The notes: generated by a model not told the origin, from the sequence alone. Numbered from the stretch's first letter, positions 17,616-26,425 are shown. The stretch: 64,000 nucleotides of DNA from Pseudomonas sp. H1h (GCF_000633255.1 NZ_AYMJ01000023.1:48543-112542); one strand, 5' to 3'. Program-made: numbers and translations.

Positions 17616-17699
17616 TTCGCGAGCAAGCCCGCTCCCACATTTGACCGAGTTCTACCTTTGGAATGTGGTCGAATGTGCGAGCGGGCTTGCTCGCGAAGG
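17616..17699. repeat. REP pair, right unit mutated
   Basis: The right unit reads AATGTGCGAGCGGGCTTGCTC, with G>C in the usual GTGGGAG. Between convergent ptsP and the NRDE gene. Confidence 0.85.
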
Positions 17700-17716
17700 C
17701 GTCAGTTCAAACGCTG

Positions 17717-18463
17717 CTAAACAGCAATCTCCACCTCACCCAAATGCCCGCCATACGGCCCAAAGCTGCGTTCCACCATCCGCCGCGTCCCGTCGGCCTG
17801 CACAATCAACGCAGTACTCGCCCGCGTGCCGTAACTCTGGCTGGCAATAAACACACTCGACAACAATGATTCGGTCGCCAGCCCGACCCCGGTGTCCGGC
17901 AGCTCGGCAAACGGTGCGGTCTGCGCATCGCCCAGCAGCGCCAGCAACCGCGCAGGCTGTGGATCATCCAGCACCGTACTCAACGCTGCCTTGGCCTTGA
18001 GCAGTTTCGGCCACGGCGTATCCAGACCGGCATTCGATAGCCCGTAAACCCCGGGTTCGAGCATCACCGGCTCGCACGTCCGCGCATTGAAGTGCCACAG
18101 CTCATGGCTATTGCCCAGCAGCAAGTTGAACCCCGCGTACTCCGGTGATCGGCCAACGACATCGCTCAAATAATCATCAAGCGACGCATCGCCCGTGAGA
18201 AACCGCGCCACCAGTTCTCCCCGCGACTTGCGCGCCGGCGGCTGGTGCGGGTCGCGGATGTTGGTCAGCGCGGCAAAGCGCCCGTTGGCGCCGATCCCCA
18301 GCCACGTGCCGCCCGCTTCCAGATCGCGACCGGCATGTACGTGCGGAGCGTGCGGCCATTGCGCCAGCGGCAGGCTCGGCCGGGCGTAGAACTCGTCACG
18401 GTTGGCCGCGACGATCAGCGGCTGGGCATGGCCCGGGCGCCAGGCGAAAACAATCAGGCACAT
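17717..18463 (-). CDS. NRDE family protein (TANGO2-like)
   Basis: 248 residues. It begins MCLIVFAW with Cys2, as in TANGO2/NRDE proteins, and has the naming motif AANRDEFYARPS at about residue 19, then GGTWLGIGANGRFAALTNIRD and a C-terminal STALIVQADGTRRMVERSF. The fold resembles Ntn hydrolases, with Cys2 a possible nucleophile; eukaryotic members affect heme and lipid handling, but the bacterial role is unsettled. It is divergent from the TauE/SafE exporter gene. Confidence 0.85.
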   Translation of the reverse strand: MCLIVFAWRPGHAQPLIVAANRDEFYARPSLPLAQWPHAPHVHAGRDLEAGGTWLGIGANGRFAALTNIRDPHQPPARKSRGELVARFLTGDASLDDYLSDVVGRSPEYAGFNLLLGNSHELWHFNARTCEPVMLEPGVYGLSNAGLDTPWPKLLKAKAALSTVLDDPQPARLLALLGDAQTAPFAELPDTGVGLATESLLSSVFIASQSYGTRASTALIVQADGTRRMVERSFGPYGGHLGEVEIAV

Positions 18464-18593
18464 AAGGTGGTCCTTGTGTGTTTTTTGCTCACTCTACGCA
18501 GTCGTCGTCCGTGCATCCATCGTAAGTGGAGCCAAAGGGCATGCATCCGTTACCATGCCGCTCCGGTTTTGGGGATGCGTCTGGGAGACGGTC

Positions 18594-19376
18594 ATGGAAT
18601 TTCTGCTCTATCTGGCGTTGGGCGCCTGTGCGGGCGTGCTGGCCGGGCTGTTCGGGGTTGGCGGCGGGATCATTATTGTCCCGGTGCTGGTGTTCAGTTT
18701 TACCTTGCAGGGATTCGATCAGTCGATCCTCACGCACCTGGCGGTAGGGACATCGCTGGCGACCATCATCTTTACCTCGGTCAATGCCGTGCGCGAGCAC
18801 CATCGACGCGGTGCGGTGCGCTGGCCGATCTTCATGTGGATGACCGTGGGCATTCTCCTCGGCGCCGGTTTCGGTGCGCTGACGGCTGAGGCGATCTCCG
18901 GGCCGAATTTGCAGAAGATCATCGGCGTGTTCGCGCTGGTGATTGCCGTGCAGTTGGCGCTGGAGGTCAAACCCAAGGCCAGTCGAACGGTGCCGGGCAA
19001 ACTTGGTCTGACCGTGGCCGGCGGTGTGATTGGCTGGGCCTCGGCGATTTTCGGGATTGGTGGCGGGTCGCTGACCGTGCCGTTCCTGACCTGGCGCAGC
19101 GTGCCGATGCAGCAAGCGGTGGCGACGTCGTCGGCCTGCGGTTTGCCGATCGCCGTGGCCAGTGCATCAAGTTTCATGATTCTGGGCTGGCATGATCCGT
19201 TGTTGCCGCCGCATAGTCTCGGTTTTGTCTATTTGCCGGCGCTGCTGGGCATTGCCCTGACCAGCATGGTCTTCGCCCGCATCGGCGCGCGTCTGGCGCA
19301 CAAGTTGTCGCCGCGCTTGCTGAAAAGGCTGTTCGCCGCTTTGCTGTTCTGCGTGGGCCTGAATTTCCTGCTCTGA
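18594..19376 (+). CDS. TauE/SafE-family sulfite/anion exporter
   Basis: 260 residues with about eight transmembrane segments. The two TSUP half-repeats are marked by ACAGVLAGLFGVGGGIIIVPVL (in the first helix pair) and GWASAIFGIGGGSLTVPFL in the second half. Members export sulfite, sulfoacetate or other sulfur-containing anions. The start at 18594 follows GGGAGACGGTC and is where the hydrophobic profile begins; the reading frame stays open 192 bases further upstream under the divergent NRDE gene, which is not coding. lgt follows after 93 bp. Confidence 0.85.
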   Translation: MEFLLYLALGACAGVLAGLFGVGGGIIIVPVLVFSFTLQGFDQSILTHLAVGTSLATIIFTSVNAVREHHRRGAVRWPIFMWMTVGILLGAGFGALTAEAISGPNLQKIIGVFALVIAVQLALEVKPKASRTVPGKLGLTVAGGVIGWASAIFGIGGGSLTVPFLTWRSVPMQQAVATSSACGLPIAVASASSFMILGWHDPLLPPHSLGFVYLPALLGIALTSMVFARIGARLAHKLSPRLLKRLFAALLFCVGLNFLL

Positions 19377-19469
19377 CCTTCTGGTTCAGAACAGGCCGCA
19401 ATCCTGGCTTAATCCTGAGGTGGCAGCGTCGCCCGGGAATTTTGGTTTCAACTCTAACGAGGAGTCGCA

Positions 19470-20285
19470 ATGCTGCCTTACCCGCAGATCGACCCGGTGG
19501 CCCTGGCCATCGGTCCGCTGAAAATCCACTGGTACGGCCTGATGTACCTCGTCGGCATCGGCGGCGCATGGCTGCTGGCGTCGAGCCGGCTCAACCGATT
19601 CGACCCGACCTGGACCAAGGAGAAACTCTCCGATCTGGTGTTCTGGCTGTCGATGGGGGTGATTGTCGGTGGACGTCTGGGCTACGTGCTGTTCTATGAC
19701 CTGAGCGCCTACATCGCCAACCCGACGCTGATTTTCGAAGTGTGGAAGGGCGGCATGTCGTTCCATGGCGGGTTCATTGGCGTGATGCTCGCAGCGGTGT
19801 GGTTCGGCAAGCGTAACGGCAAGACCTTCTTCCAGCTGATGGACTTTGTCGCGCCAATGGTGCCGATCGGCCTGGGCGCCGGACGGATCGGCAACTTCAT
19901 CAATGCCGAGCTGTGGGGCAAGCCGACCGATGTGCCGTGGGCGATGATCTTCCCGCCGTTCAGCGATCCGGCGCAGCTGCCGCGTCACCCGTCGCAGCTG
20001 TATCAGTTCGCGCTCGAAGGCGTCGCGCTGTTCCTGATCCTGTGGTTGTTCTCGCGCAAGCCGCGTCCGACCATGGCGGTATCGGGCATGTTCGCGCTGT
20101 TCTACGGCATCTTCCGTTTCATCGTCGAGTTCGTCCGCGTACCGGACGCGCAACTGGGCTATCTGGCCTGGAACTGGCTGACCATGGGGCAGGTTCTCTG
20201 CGTACCGATGATCGTCGGCGGATTGTTCCTGATCTGGCTGGCCTATCGTCGTGCGCCGGCAGCGCCGGTTGCGCCGACGGCTTAA
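19470..20285 (+). CDS. lgt: Prolipoprotein diacylglyceryl transferase
   Basis: 271 residues, seven predicted membrane segments. It transfers diacylglycerol from phosphatidylglycerol to the lipobox cysteine of preprolipoproteins in the inner membrane. Recognisable parts are IHWYGLMYLVG near residue 20, GRLGYVLFYD, MSFHGGFIGVM, the Lgt signature GRIGNFINAELWGKPT, and RHPSQLYQFALEG. AACGAGGAG lies before the start. A GC-rich stem-loop and thyA follow, the same order as in P. aeruginosa. Confidence 0.95.
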   Translation: MLPYPQIDPVALAIGPLKIHWYGLMYLVGIGGAWLLASSRLNRFDPTWTKEKLSDLVFWLSMGVIVGGRLGYVLFYDLSAYIANPTLIFEVWKGGMSFHGGFIGVMLAAVWFGKRNGKTFFQLMDFVAPMVPIGLGAGRIGNFINAELWGKPTDVPWAMIFPPFSDPAQLPRHPSQLYQFALEGVALFLILWLFSRKPRPTMAVSGMFALFYGIFRFIVEFVRVPDAQLGYLAWNWLTMGQVLCVPMIVGGLFLIWLAYRRAPAAPVAPTA

Positions 20286-20293
20286 ACTACGAA

Positions 20294-20314
20294 CCCCGGC
20301 GCGCGACGCCGGGG
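20294..20314 (+). other. Intercistronic stem-loop between lgt and thyA
   Basis: Perfect CCCCGGCG-CGCGA-CGCCGGGG hairpin without a T tract, so a processing or stabilising element or weak attenuator is more likely than a true terminator. Confidence 0.5.
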
Positions 20315-20335
20315 CTCAAAGGACACAGGTAACTC

Positions 20336-21307
20336 ATGAAGCAATATCTCGAACTGGTCTCGCACGTCATTCAGAACGGCACCAAACAGGCCAACCGTAC
20401 CGGCATCAACACCATCAGCTTCCCGGGTGCGATGCTGCGTTTCGATCTGCAGGAAGGTTTCCCGGCAATCACCACCCGCAAGATGGCCTTCAAATCGGCC
20501 ATCGGCGAGATGTGCGGCTTTTTGCGTGGCGTGAACAACGCCGCTGAATTCCGTGCGCTGGGCTGCAAGGTCTGGGACCAGAACGCCAACGAAAACGCCC
20601 AATGGCTGGCCAACCCGTTCCGTCAGGGCGAGGACGACCTCGGCGAAATCTACGGTGTGCAATGGCGCAAATGGCCTGCGTACAAGCAGATCCCGGTGAG
20701 CAACACTGCCGCTATCGAACAAACGCTGAGCAACGGCTACAAGCAGATCGCCCAGGGCGAGGAAGACGGCCAGGCCTACGTGGTGCTGTACAAAGCCATC
20801 GATCAGGTGCGCCAGTGCGTCGACACGATCATCAACGACCCGGGCAGCCGCCGCATCCTGTTCCACGGCTGGAACTGCGCCCAGCTTGATGAAATGGCCC
20901 TGCCGCCATGCCATCTGTTGTACCAGTTCCACCCGAACGTCGAGACCAGGGAAATCTCCCTGACCCTCTACATCCGTTCCAACGACCTGGGCCTGGGCAC
21001 GCCGTTCAACCTCACCGAAGGCGCCGCGCTGCTGAGCCTGATCGGTCGCCTGACCGGCTACACGCCGCGCTGGTTCACCTATTTCATCGGCGATGCGCAC
21101 GTCTATGAGAACCACCTGGACATGCTCAACGAACAGCTCAAGCGCGAGCCGTTCGCCATGCCGAAGCTGAAAATCTCCGACCGCGTGCCGGAGTTTGCCA
21201 AGACGGGTGTGTATCAGCCGGAGTGGCTGGAGCTGGTGGAGCCGAGCGATTTCTCGCTGGAAGGTTATGAGCACCATGCGCCGATGACCGCGCCGATGGC
21301 GGTCTAA
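20336..21307 (+). CDS. thyA: Thymidylate synthase, long form
   Basis: 323 residues, against 264 in E. coli. Methylates dUMP to dTMP with methylenetetrahydrofolate. The nucleophile is about Cys192 in ALPPCHLLYQF; the dUMP phosphate arginines are in DPGSRRILFHGWN, with YIRSNDLGLGTPFN and the C-terminal PMAV also in place. The extra length is mainly a roughly 40-residue insertion between KWPAYK and QCVDTIINDPGSRR plus about ten residues after VWDQNANEN, both in the small-domain region where bacterial enzymes vary. Good family match in the catalytic core, so activity is expected. DHFR (folA), which regenerates its cofactor, is at 34004. Confidence 0.93.
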   Translation: MKQYLELVSHVIQNGTKQANRTGINTISFPGAMLRFDLQEGFPAITTRKMAFKSAIGEMCGFLRGVNNAAEFRALGCKVWDQNANENAQWLANPFRQGEDDLGEIYGVQWRKWPAYKQIPVSNTAAIEQTLSNGYKQIAQGEEDGQAYVVLYKAIDQVRQCVDTIINDPGSRRILFHGWNCAQLDEMALPPCHLLYQFHPNVETREISLTLYIRSNDLGLGTPFNLTEGAALLSLIGRLTGYTPRWFTYFIGDAHVYENHLDMLNEQLKREPFAMPKLKISDRVPEFAKTGVYQPEWLELVEPSDFSLEGYEHHAPMTAPMAV

Positions 21308-21325
21308 AGGTTTCACGCAATACCC

Positions 21326-21414
21326 TGTGGGAGCGAGCCTGCTCGCGAAGAGGGCGTGTCAGTCATAGAGATGTCGACTGATACACCGCTTTCGCGAGCA
21401 GGCTCGCTCCCACA
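21326..21414. repeat. REP pair, 'GAGCGAGCCTGCTCGCG' type
   Basis: Facing units of the AGGCTCGCTCCCAC variant, about 45 bp apart, separating the convergent thyA and cadR ends and marking the junction of backbone and accessory DNA. Confidence 0.9.
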
Positions 21415-21432
21415 TTTGGTTTTGCGTGAGTC

Positions 21433-21882
21433 TTAATGGCCGTGGCTGCGGCCCACATGCGAATGCTCGACTTCCGTCGCGACAACCCCGCCGCTCACTT
21501 CCAATCGCTGCAAAATTCCGCATTGATCCGCCCCCGGCCCTTCGCCACAGCGTTGGCGCAGGTCGAGCAGTTGTGTCTGCAACGCCAATAACCCATCGAT
21601 CCGCGCCTTCACATGCTGGATATGTTCGTCGATCAGCGCATTGACGCTTTCGCACTGGTCCTGCGGACTGTCACGCAACGCGAGCAGGCTGCGGATTTCT
21701 TCGAGGGTCATGTCGAGGGTGCGGCAGTTGCGGATGAACGTCAGGCGTTCGGCATGGGCCTGGGTGTAGACGCGGTAGTTGCCGTCGCTGCGGGCCGGTT
21801 CCGGCAGCAGGTTTTCGCGCTCGTAGTAGCGGATGGTTTCCACGGCGCAGTCGGTGAGTTTGGCCAGTTCTCCGATCTTCAT
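21433..21882 (-). CDS. cadR: Cd(II)/Pb(II)-responsive MerR-family regulator
   Basis: 149 residues. The MerR-type winged HTH is at the N terminus (MKIGELAKLTDCAVETIRYYE), followed by the dimerisation helix and the metal loop with cysteines in QRCGEGPGADQCGIL; another Cys lies at the end of the preceding helix (QDQCESVNAL). The tail EHSHVGRSHGH is the histidine-rich CadR extension. It bends its operator to activate cadA when Cd2+ (or Pb2+/Zn2+) binds. The start at 21882 (MKIGEL) is fixed by the HTH; the frame remains open to 21942. It is divergent from cadA with the operator between. Confidence 0.93.
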   Translation of the reverse strand: MKIGELAKLTDCAVETIRYYERENLLPEPARSDGNYRVYTQAHAERLTFIRNCRTLDMTLEEIRSLLALRDSPQDQCESVNALIDEHIQHVKARIDGLLALQTQLLDLRQRCGEGPGADQCGILQRLEVSGGVVATEVEHSHVGRSHGH

Positions 21883-21905
21883 GACGGCAATCTCCAAAAG
21901 GGTGC

Positions 21906-21936
21906 TTGACCCTATAGTGGCTACAGGGTCTTTACT
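21906..21936 (+). promoter_or_regulatory. cadA promoter with CadR operator
   Basis: -35 TTGACC (21906-21911) and -10 TTTACT (21931-21936) are 19 bp apart, the over-long spacing of MerR-controlled promoters. The spacer is filled by a dyad, GACCCTATAG-N3-CTACAGGGTC (21908-21930), with one mismatch between arms. CadR would untwist this promoter when metal is bound. Confidence 0.85.
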
Positions 21937-21966
21937 TGGCAACAGGCACCTTCATGGACGCGACCA

Positions 21967-24228
21967 ATGAGCGATTCCCAGCACACCCACAAACCCGGCG
22001 ACGGGCATGATCACAGCCATAGTCACAAGCTGCAGCCTGTGCATAAACATGACCACGGCGGTGATTCCTGCTGTTCATCAAAAGCCGCGGCGCCGGCATT
22101 GGTGCAATTGAGCGAAAAGACCAGCGCTGACGCCCGACTGAGCAGTTTCCGCATCGAAGCGATGGACTGCCCGACCGAGCAGACGCTGATCCAGAACAAG
22201 CTCGGCAAACTGGCCGGCGTGCAGCAACTGGAATTCAACCTGATCAACCGTGTGCTCGGCGTGACGCATAACCTGCCGGGTACCGAGCCAATCACTGAGG
22301 CGATCAAATCCCTCGGCATGCACGCCGAGCCGCTGGAGGCAGGCGTCGAGGCGCCGGCCCCTGCGCCGGTGAAAAAGCACTGGTGGCCATTGGCGCTGTC
22401 CGGTGTCGGTGCGCTCGCTGCCGAAGTTATCCACTTCACCAATGCCGCGCCGACCTGGGTGGTGGCGATCATTGCGCTGGTATCGATCCTCAGCGGTGGC
22501 CTGACCACCTATAAAAAGGGCTGGATCGCCCTGAAGAACCGCAACCTCAACATCAACGCGCTGATGAGCATCGCGGTGACGGGGGCGGTGCTGATCGGGC
22601 AGTGGCCGGAAGCGGCGATGGTGATGTTCCTGTTCACTGTGGCCGAACTGATTGAAGCGCGTTCGCTGGATCGCGCCCGTAATGCCATCAGCGGTCTGAT
22701 GCAGATGACCCCGGAACAGGCCACGGTGCAGCAAGCCGACGGCAACTGGATCGAACAAGAGGTTAAAAGCGTCGAATTGGGCGCCCGCGTGCGGGTAAAA
22801 CCCGGTGAGCGCATTGCGCTGGACGGCGAAGTCGTCAGCGGCAGCTCGACCATCGATCAGGCGCCAATCACCGGTGAAAGCCTGCCGGTGGAAAAAACCG
22901 TCGGCGATAAAGTCTTTGCCGGCACCATCAACCAGGCCGGGTCGCTGGAATACACGGTCACCGCAGCGGCGAACAACTCGACCCTGGCGCGAATCATCCA
23001 TGCCGTCGAGCAAGCCCAAGGCGCGCGTGCACCGACCCAGCGCTTCGTCGATCAGTTCTCGAAAATCTACACCCCGGTGGTGTTCGTCCTGGCGCTGGCC
23101 GTGGCAATCATCCCGCCGCTGTTCATGGGCGCGGTGTGGTTCGACTGGATCTACCGCGCATTGGTGCTGCTGGTGGTGGCGTGCCCGTGCGCACTGGTGA
23201 TTTCCACTCCGGTGACCATCGTCAGCGGCCTCGCTGCTGCGGCGCGCAAAGGCATTCTGGTCAAGGGCGGCGTGTACCTGGAGGGCGGTTTCAAGCTCGA
23301 TTATCTGGCGCTGGATAAAACCGGGACGATTACCCACGGCAAACCGGTGCAGACCGATTACCTGTCGCTGGACCCGACCGCCGACGCCACGGCCCCGGCA
23401 ATTGCCGCCGCGCTGGCCGGGCGTTCCGACCACCCGGTGTCGTTGGCGATTGCCAACGCGGCTGTGGATAAAAACCTTGCCGTGCTGACGGTGGATAACT
23501 TCGAAGCGCTGGCCGGTCGTGGTGTGAAAGGGCAGGTCAACGGCCAGACCTATCACCTGGGTAACCACCGTCTGGTTGAAGAGCTGGGCCTGTGCTCGCC
23601 GCAACTGGAAGAAAAACTGTTCGCGCTGGAGAAGCAGGGCAAGTCTGTGGTGCTGCTGCTCGACAGCTCCGGCCCGCTGGCGCTGTTCGCCGTGGCCGAC
23701 ACCGTCAAGGAAACCAGCCGCGAAGCGATCCGCCAACTCCATGAACTCGGGGTGAAAACCCTGATGCTCACCGGCGACAACGTTCACACCGCGCAAGCGA
23801 TTGCCGCACAGGTTGGCATTGACGAGGCCCGTGGCGACTTGCTGCCGACCGACAAACTGCAAGCCATCGAAGACCTTTATGCACAAGGTCGTCGGGTCGG
23901 CATGGTCGGCGACGGCATCAACGACGCCCCGGCACTGGCCCGCGCCGAGATCGGTTTCGCCATGGCGGCGGCCGGTACCGACACCGCGATTGAAACCGCC
24001 GATGTCGCCTTGATGGACGACGATCTGCGCAAGATCCCGGCGTTCATCAGCCTGTCGCGCAATACCGCCAGCATCCTGAAACAGAACATCGCGTTGGCAC
24101 TGGTGATCAAGGCTATCTTTCTTGGGGTAACCTTCGCCGGACTCGCCACCATGTGGATGGCGGTGTTCGCCGACATGGGCGTAAGCCTGCTGGTGGTGTT
24201 CAACGGCTTGCGCCTGTTGCGTAAATAA
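21967..24228 (+). CDS. cadA: Cd2+/Zn2+/Pb2+-exporting P1B-type ATPase
   Basis: 753 residues. Order of domains: a histidine-rich N terminus (HTHKPGDGHDHSHSHK, then HKHDHGGDSCC), one heavy-metal domain (EAMDCPTEQTLIQNKLGKL), eight transmembrane segments, the CPC transport motif in VVACPCALVISTP (about residue 405), the phosphorylated Asp in ALDKTGTITHGK (about residue 450), and the GDGINDAPAL hinge (about 648). SEHP-like HP site: GRSDHPVSLAIA. It pumps divalent soft metals to the periplasm. Transcription should start at the CadR promoter upstream. Confidence 0.95.
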   Translation: MSDSQHTHKPGDGHDHSHSHKLQPVHKHDHGGDSCCSSKAAAPALVQLSEKTSADARLSSFRIEAMDCPTEQTLIQNKLGKLAGVQQLEFNLINRVLGVTHNLPGTEPITEAIKSLGMHAEPLEAGVEAPAPAPVKKHWWPLALSGVGALAAEVIHFTNAAPTWVVAIIALVSILSGGLTTYKKGWIALKNRNLNINALMSIAVTGAVLIGQWPEAAMVMFLFTVAELIEARSLDRARNAISGLMQMTPEQATVQQADGNWIEQEVKSVELGARVRVKPGERIALDGEVVSGSSTIDQAPITGESLPVEKTVGDKVFAGTINQAGSLEYTVTAAANNSTLARIIHAVEQAQGARAPTQRFVDQFSKIYTPVVFVLALAVAIIPPLFMGAVWFDWIYRALVLLVVACPCALVISTPVTIVSGLAAAARKGILVKGGVYLEGGFKLDYLALDKTGTITHGKPVQTDYLSLDPTADATAPAIAAALAGRSDHPVSLAIANAAVDKNLAVLTVDNFEALAGRGVKGQVNGQTYHLGNHRLVEELGLCSPQLEEKLFALEKQGKSVVLLLDSSGPLALFAVADTVKETSREAIRQLHELGVKTLMLTGDNVHTAQAIAAQVGIDEARGDLLPTDKLQAIEDLYAQGRRVGMVGDGINDAPALARAEIGFAMAAAGTDTAIETADVALMDDDLRKIPAFISLSRNTASILKQNIALALVIKAIFLGVTFAGLATMWMAVFADMGVSLLVVFNGLRLLRK

Positions 24229-24238
24229 ACGATGAGGG

Positions 24239-25108
24239 ATGGTTGTGCTGAGTGCCGAGCTGAAAGCGTTTTACATGGTCGCCCGTCTGGGCAGCATCAC
24301 GCTGGCAGCGAAGAAGCTCGGCCTCAGCCAACCCACCGTGACCACACAGATCCGCAACCTGGAAAGCCAGTATTCGGTGGAGCTGTTCTATCGCGGCGGT
24401 CGGCGCCTTAGCGTCAGCGACGAAGGCGCGCGGTTGCTGCCGATGGTCAAGGCGCTATTGCAGCAGGAGTCCGACATCGAGTTCTTCCTGCGCAACAGCG
24501 GTCAGGTGCAGGGCACGTTGCGCATCGCCGCCACTGCGCCGTATTACATCCTCGATCTGGTGAAGACTTTTCGCGAGCGCTTGCCGCAGGTGGAAGTGTC
24601 GGTGGAAATCGGCAATTCGCAGCAGGTGCTCGAAGCGCTGGAGGACTACCGGGTGGACGTCGCGGCGTCGTCGCAGTTGCTTGAGGATGCACGGTTGATT
24701 CGCCGGGTGCTCGGCACTGATCCGCTGGTGCTGGCGGTGCATCGCAACCATCCGCTGGCGGCGCAGGAGCATGTGGCGTTGAGCGCACTGGCCGGGCACA
24801 CGCTGTTGATGCGCGAGCCGGGTTCGACCACGCGGCGGTTGACCGAAGAGTTGCTGGCCAGCGCCGGAGTGAGTTTCGGCCCGTTGCTGGAGATCGGCAG
24901 CCGCGAGTCGATCCGCGAGGCGGTGCTGCGCAATATCGGCATCAGCATCATTGCCCGCCAGGAAGTGCCGCACGATCCGCAGTTGCGGGTGCTGACCATC
25001 GAGAACGCGCCGCAGATTCCCGAATACCTGTATTGCCTCAAGGAGCGCAAGGGCGCGCGGCTGCCGGCGGCGTTTCTGGGGTTGGCGCAAGAGATGTCTC
25101 CGGCCTGA
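24239..25108 (+). CDS. LysR-family regulator, probably of the phosphonate genes
   Basis: 289 residues. The N-terminal HTH is typical (LKAFYMVARLGSITLAAKKL, LSQPTVTTQIRNLE), and the effector domain follows (GTLRIAATAPYYILDLVKTF and NIGISIIARQEVPHDP). It begins 10 bp after cadA on the same strand, so read-through is possible, but LysR genes of this type commonly sit next to 2-aminoethylphosphonate transporter genes, as here. It probably senses an organophosphonate and controls the transporter operon starting at 25349. ATG at 24239 is chosen; weak GAGGG precedes it. Confidence 0.8.
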   Translation: MVVLSAELKAFYMVARLGSITLAAKKLGLSQPTVTTQIRNLESQYSVELFYRGGRRLSVSDEGARLLPMVKALLQQESDIEFFLRNSGQVQGTLRIAATAPYYILDLVKTFRERLPQVEVSVEIGNSQQVLEALEDYRVDVAASSQLLEDARLIRRVLGTDPLVLAVHRNHPLAAQEHVALSALAGHTLLMREPGSTTRRLTEELLASAGVSFGPLLEIGSRESIREAVLRNIGISIIARQEVPHDPQLRVLTIENAPQIPEYLYCLKERKGARLPAAFLGLAQEMSPA

Positions 25109-25133
25109 CTTCTCCATAAACCTTGCTGGCCCC

Positions 25134-25208
25134 TTCGCGAGCAGGCTCGCTCCCATATTGGACCGTATTCACAACACAACTTCCTGTGGGAGCGGGCTTG
25201 CTCGCGAA
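25134..25208. repeat. REP pair, mixed units
   Basis: Left unit GCGAGCAGGCTCGCTCCCAT (final C>T), right unit GTGGGAGCGGGCTTGCTCGCG. It lies between the LysR gene and the phosphonate operon. Confidence 0.85.
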
Positions 25209-25322
25209 GGCGTCAGCACAGGCAACACCTGCCCTGAGAACTGAACCAAAATCCCCGAATACCACTATCGGCCGTTTTTGCCTCACTGCCACATGACGGA
25301 CGCATTACAACTCTAGGATTGG

Positions 25323-25341
25323 CCTCATCTGCTTGATGAGG
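25323..25341 (+). promoter_or_regulatory. 5' leader hairpin covering the ribosome binding site of the phosphonate operon
   Basis: Perfect CCTCATC-TGCTT-GATGAGG hairpin. The GAGG Shine-Dalgarno of the ATPase gene (25338-25341, seven bases before ATG) is inside the 3' arm, so folding would hide it. Confidence 0.5.
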
Positions 25342-25348
25342 TCTGTCC

Positions 25349-26425
25349 ATGAATCCTGCCATCGCAACTGCCCTGACCAACCCCGGTGCGCCGATGAAAG
25401 TGCGCGGCGTGCAGAAACGCTTCGGCGCGTTCACCGCCCTGGATAACGTCTCCCTTGATGTCGCCGCCGGTGAACTGGTGTGCCTGCTCGGCCCGTCGGG
25501 CTGCGGCAAGACCACGTTGCTGCGCTGCATCGCCGGGCTGGAAAAGCAGGACAGCGGCGAACTGTACCTCGGCGACCGCGACGTTTCGCACCTCGCCCCG
25601 CAGGCCCGTGATTACGGCATTCTGTTCCAGTCCTACGCGCTGTTCCCCAACCTGACGGTCGAAGCCAACATTGCCTACGGCCTTGCCGGCAGTGGTCGTG
25701 ACGAAGTGCGCCGCCGCGTCGGTCAGATGCTGGAACTGGTCGGCCTCAGCGGCAGTGAGAAAAAGTACCCGGGCCAGTTGTCTGGCGGCCAACAGCAACG
25801 TGTGGCGCTGGCCCGCGCTCTGGCCCCGGCGCCATCGTTGTTGCTGCTCGATGAACCGATGTCGGCCCTCGACGCCCGGGTCCGCGAGCATCTGTGCACC
25901 GAACTGCGCCAACTGCAGCGTAACCTCGGCATCACCACCCTGATGGTTACCCACAATCAGGACGAAGCCATGCTGATGGCCGACCGCATCGCCGTGATGA
26001 ACAACGGCCGCGTCGAGCAATACGCCACCCCCCAGGAAATCTACAACCGCCCGGCCACGCCGTTCGTGGCCGAGTTCGTCGGACAGGGCAACTGGCTGCC
26101 GTTCCAGCGCAGCAGCGTCAGCCACGCGCAGGTCGGCGGGATGAGCCTGCGCCTGGCCGATGGCAGCGTACACAGTGCCTCGGGCCGGTTGTTCTGCCGT
26201 CCGGAAGCGATCAACGTCAATCCCGTGGTGCACGAAGAAAACCTGTTCCCGGCCAAAGTCCGCGAGATTACCTTCCTCGGCAATCGCTGCCGCATGAGCT
26301 TCGAACTCGATCAACTGCCGGGCCACGCATTGCTCGCCGAACTGGCGCCAGAGGCCATGCCGCGCCTCGGTGCCCAGCAAATCATGGTCGCCTTGCCGCC
26401 GCGCAGCCTGCAGGTGTTTGCCTGA
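25349..26425 (+). CDS. 2-aminoethylphosphonate-type ABC transporter, ATP-binding subunit
   Basis: 358 residues, the length of spermidine/iron/phosphonate-type importers with a C-terminal TOBE domain. Walker A is GPSGCGKTT, Q-loop FQSYALFPN, signature LSGGQQQRVALARAL, Walker B LLLLDEPMSALD, switch His in VTHNQDEAM. The regulatory half (from about residue 240) resembles that of the PhnT subfamily. It energises uptake through the double-domain permease, whose ATG overlaps its stop (ATGA at 26425). The assignment to phosphonate comes from the subfamily resemblance and the two degradation genes downstream. Confidence 0.82.
   Translation: MNPAIATALTNPGAPMKVRGVQKRFGAFTALDNVSLDVAAGELVCLLGPSGCGKTTLLRCIAGLEKQDSGELYLGDRDVSHLAPQARDYGILFQSYALFPNLTVEANIAYGLAGSGRDEVRRRVGQMLELVGLSGSEKKYPGQLSGGQQQRVALARALAPAPSLLLLDEPMSALDARVREHLCTELRQLQRNLGITTLMVTHNQDEAMLMADRIAVMNNGRVEQYATPQEIYNRPATPFVAEFVGQGNWLPFQRSSVSHAQVGGMSLRLADGSVHSASGRLFCRPEAINVNPVVHEENLFPAKVREITFLGNRCRMSFELDQLPGHALLAELAPEAMPRLGAQQIMVALPPRSLQVFA

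Noticed and set aside
22078..23886. 602-codon open frame antisense to cadA
   Set aside because: cadA is certain from its P-type ATPase motifs; the antisense product has no recognisable domain.
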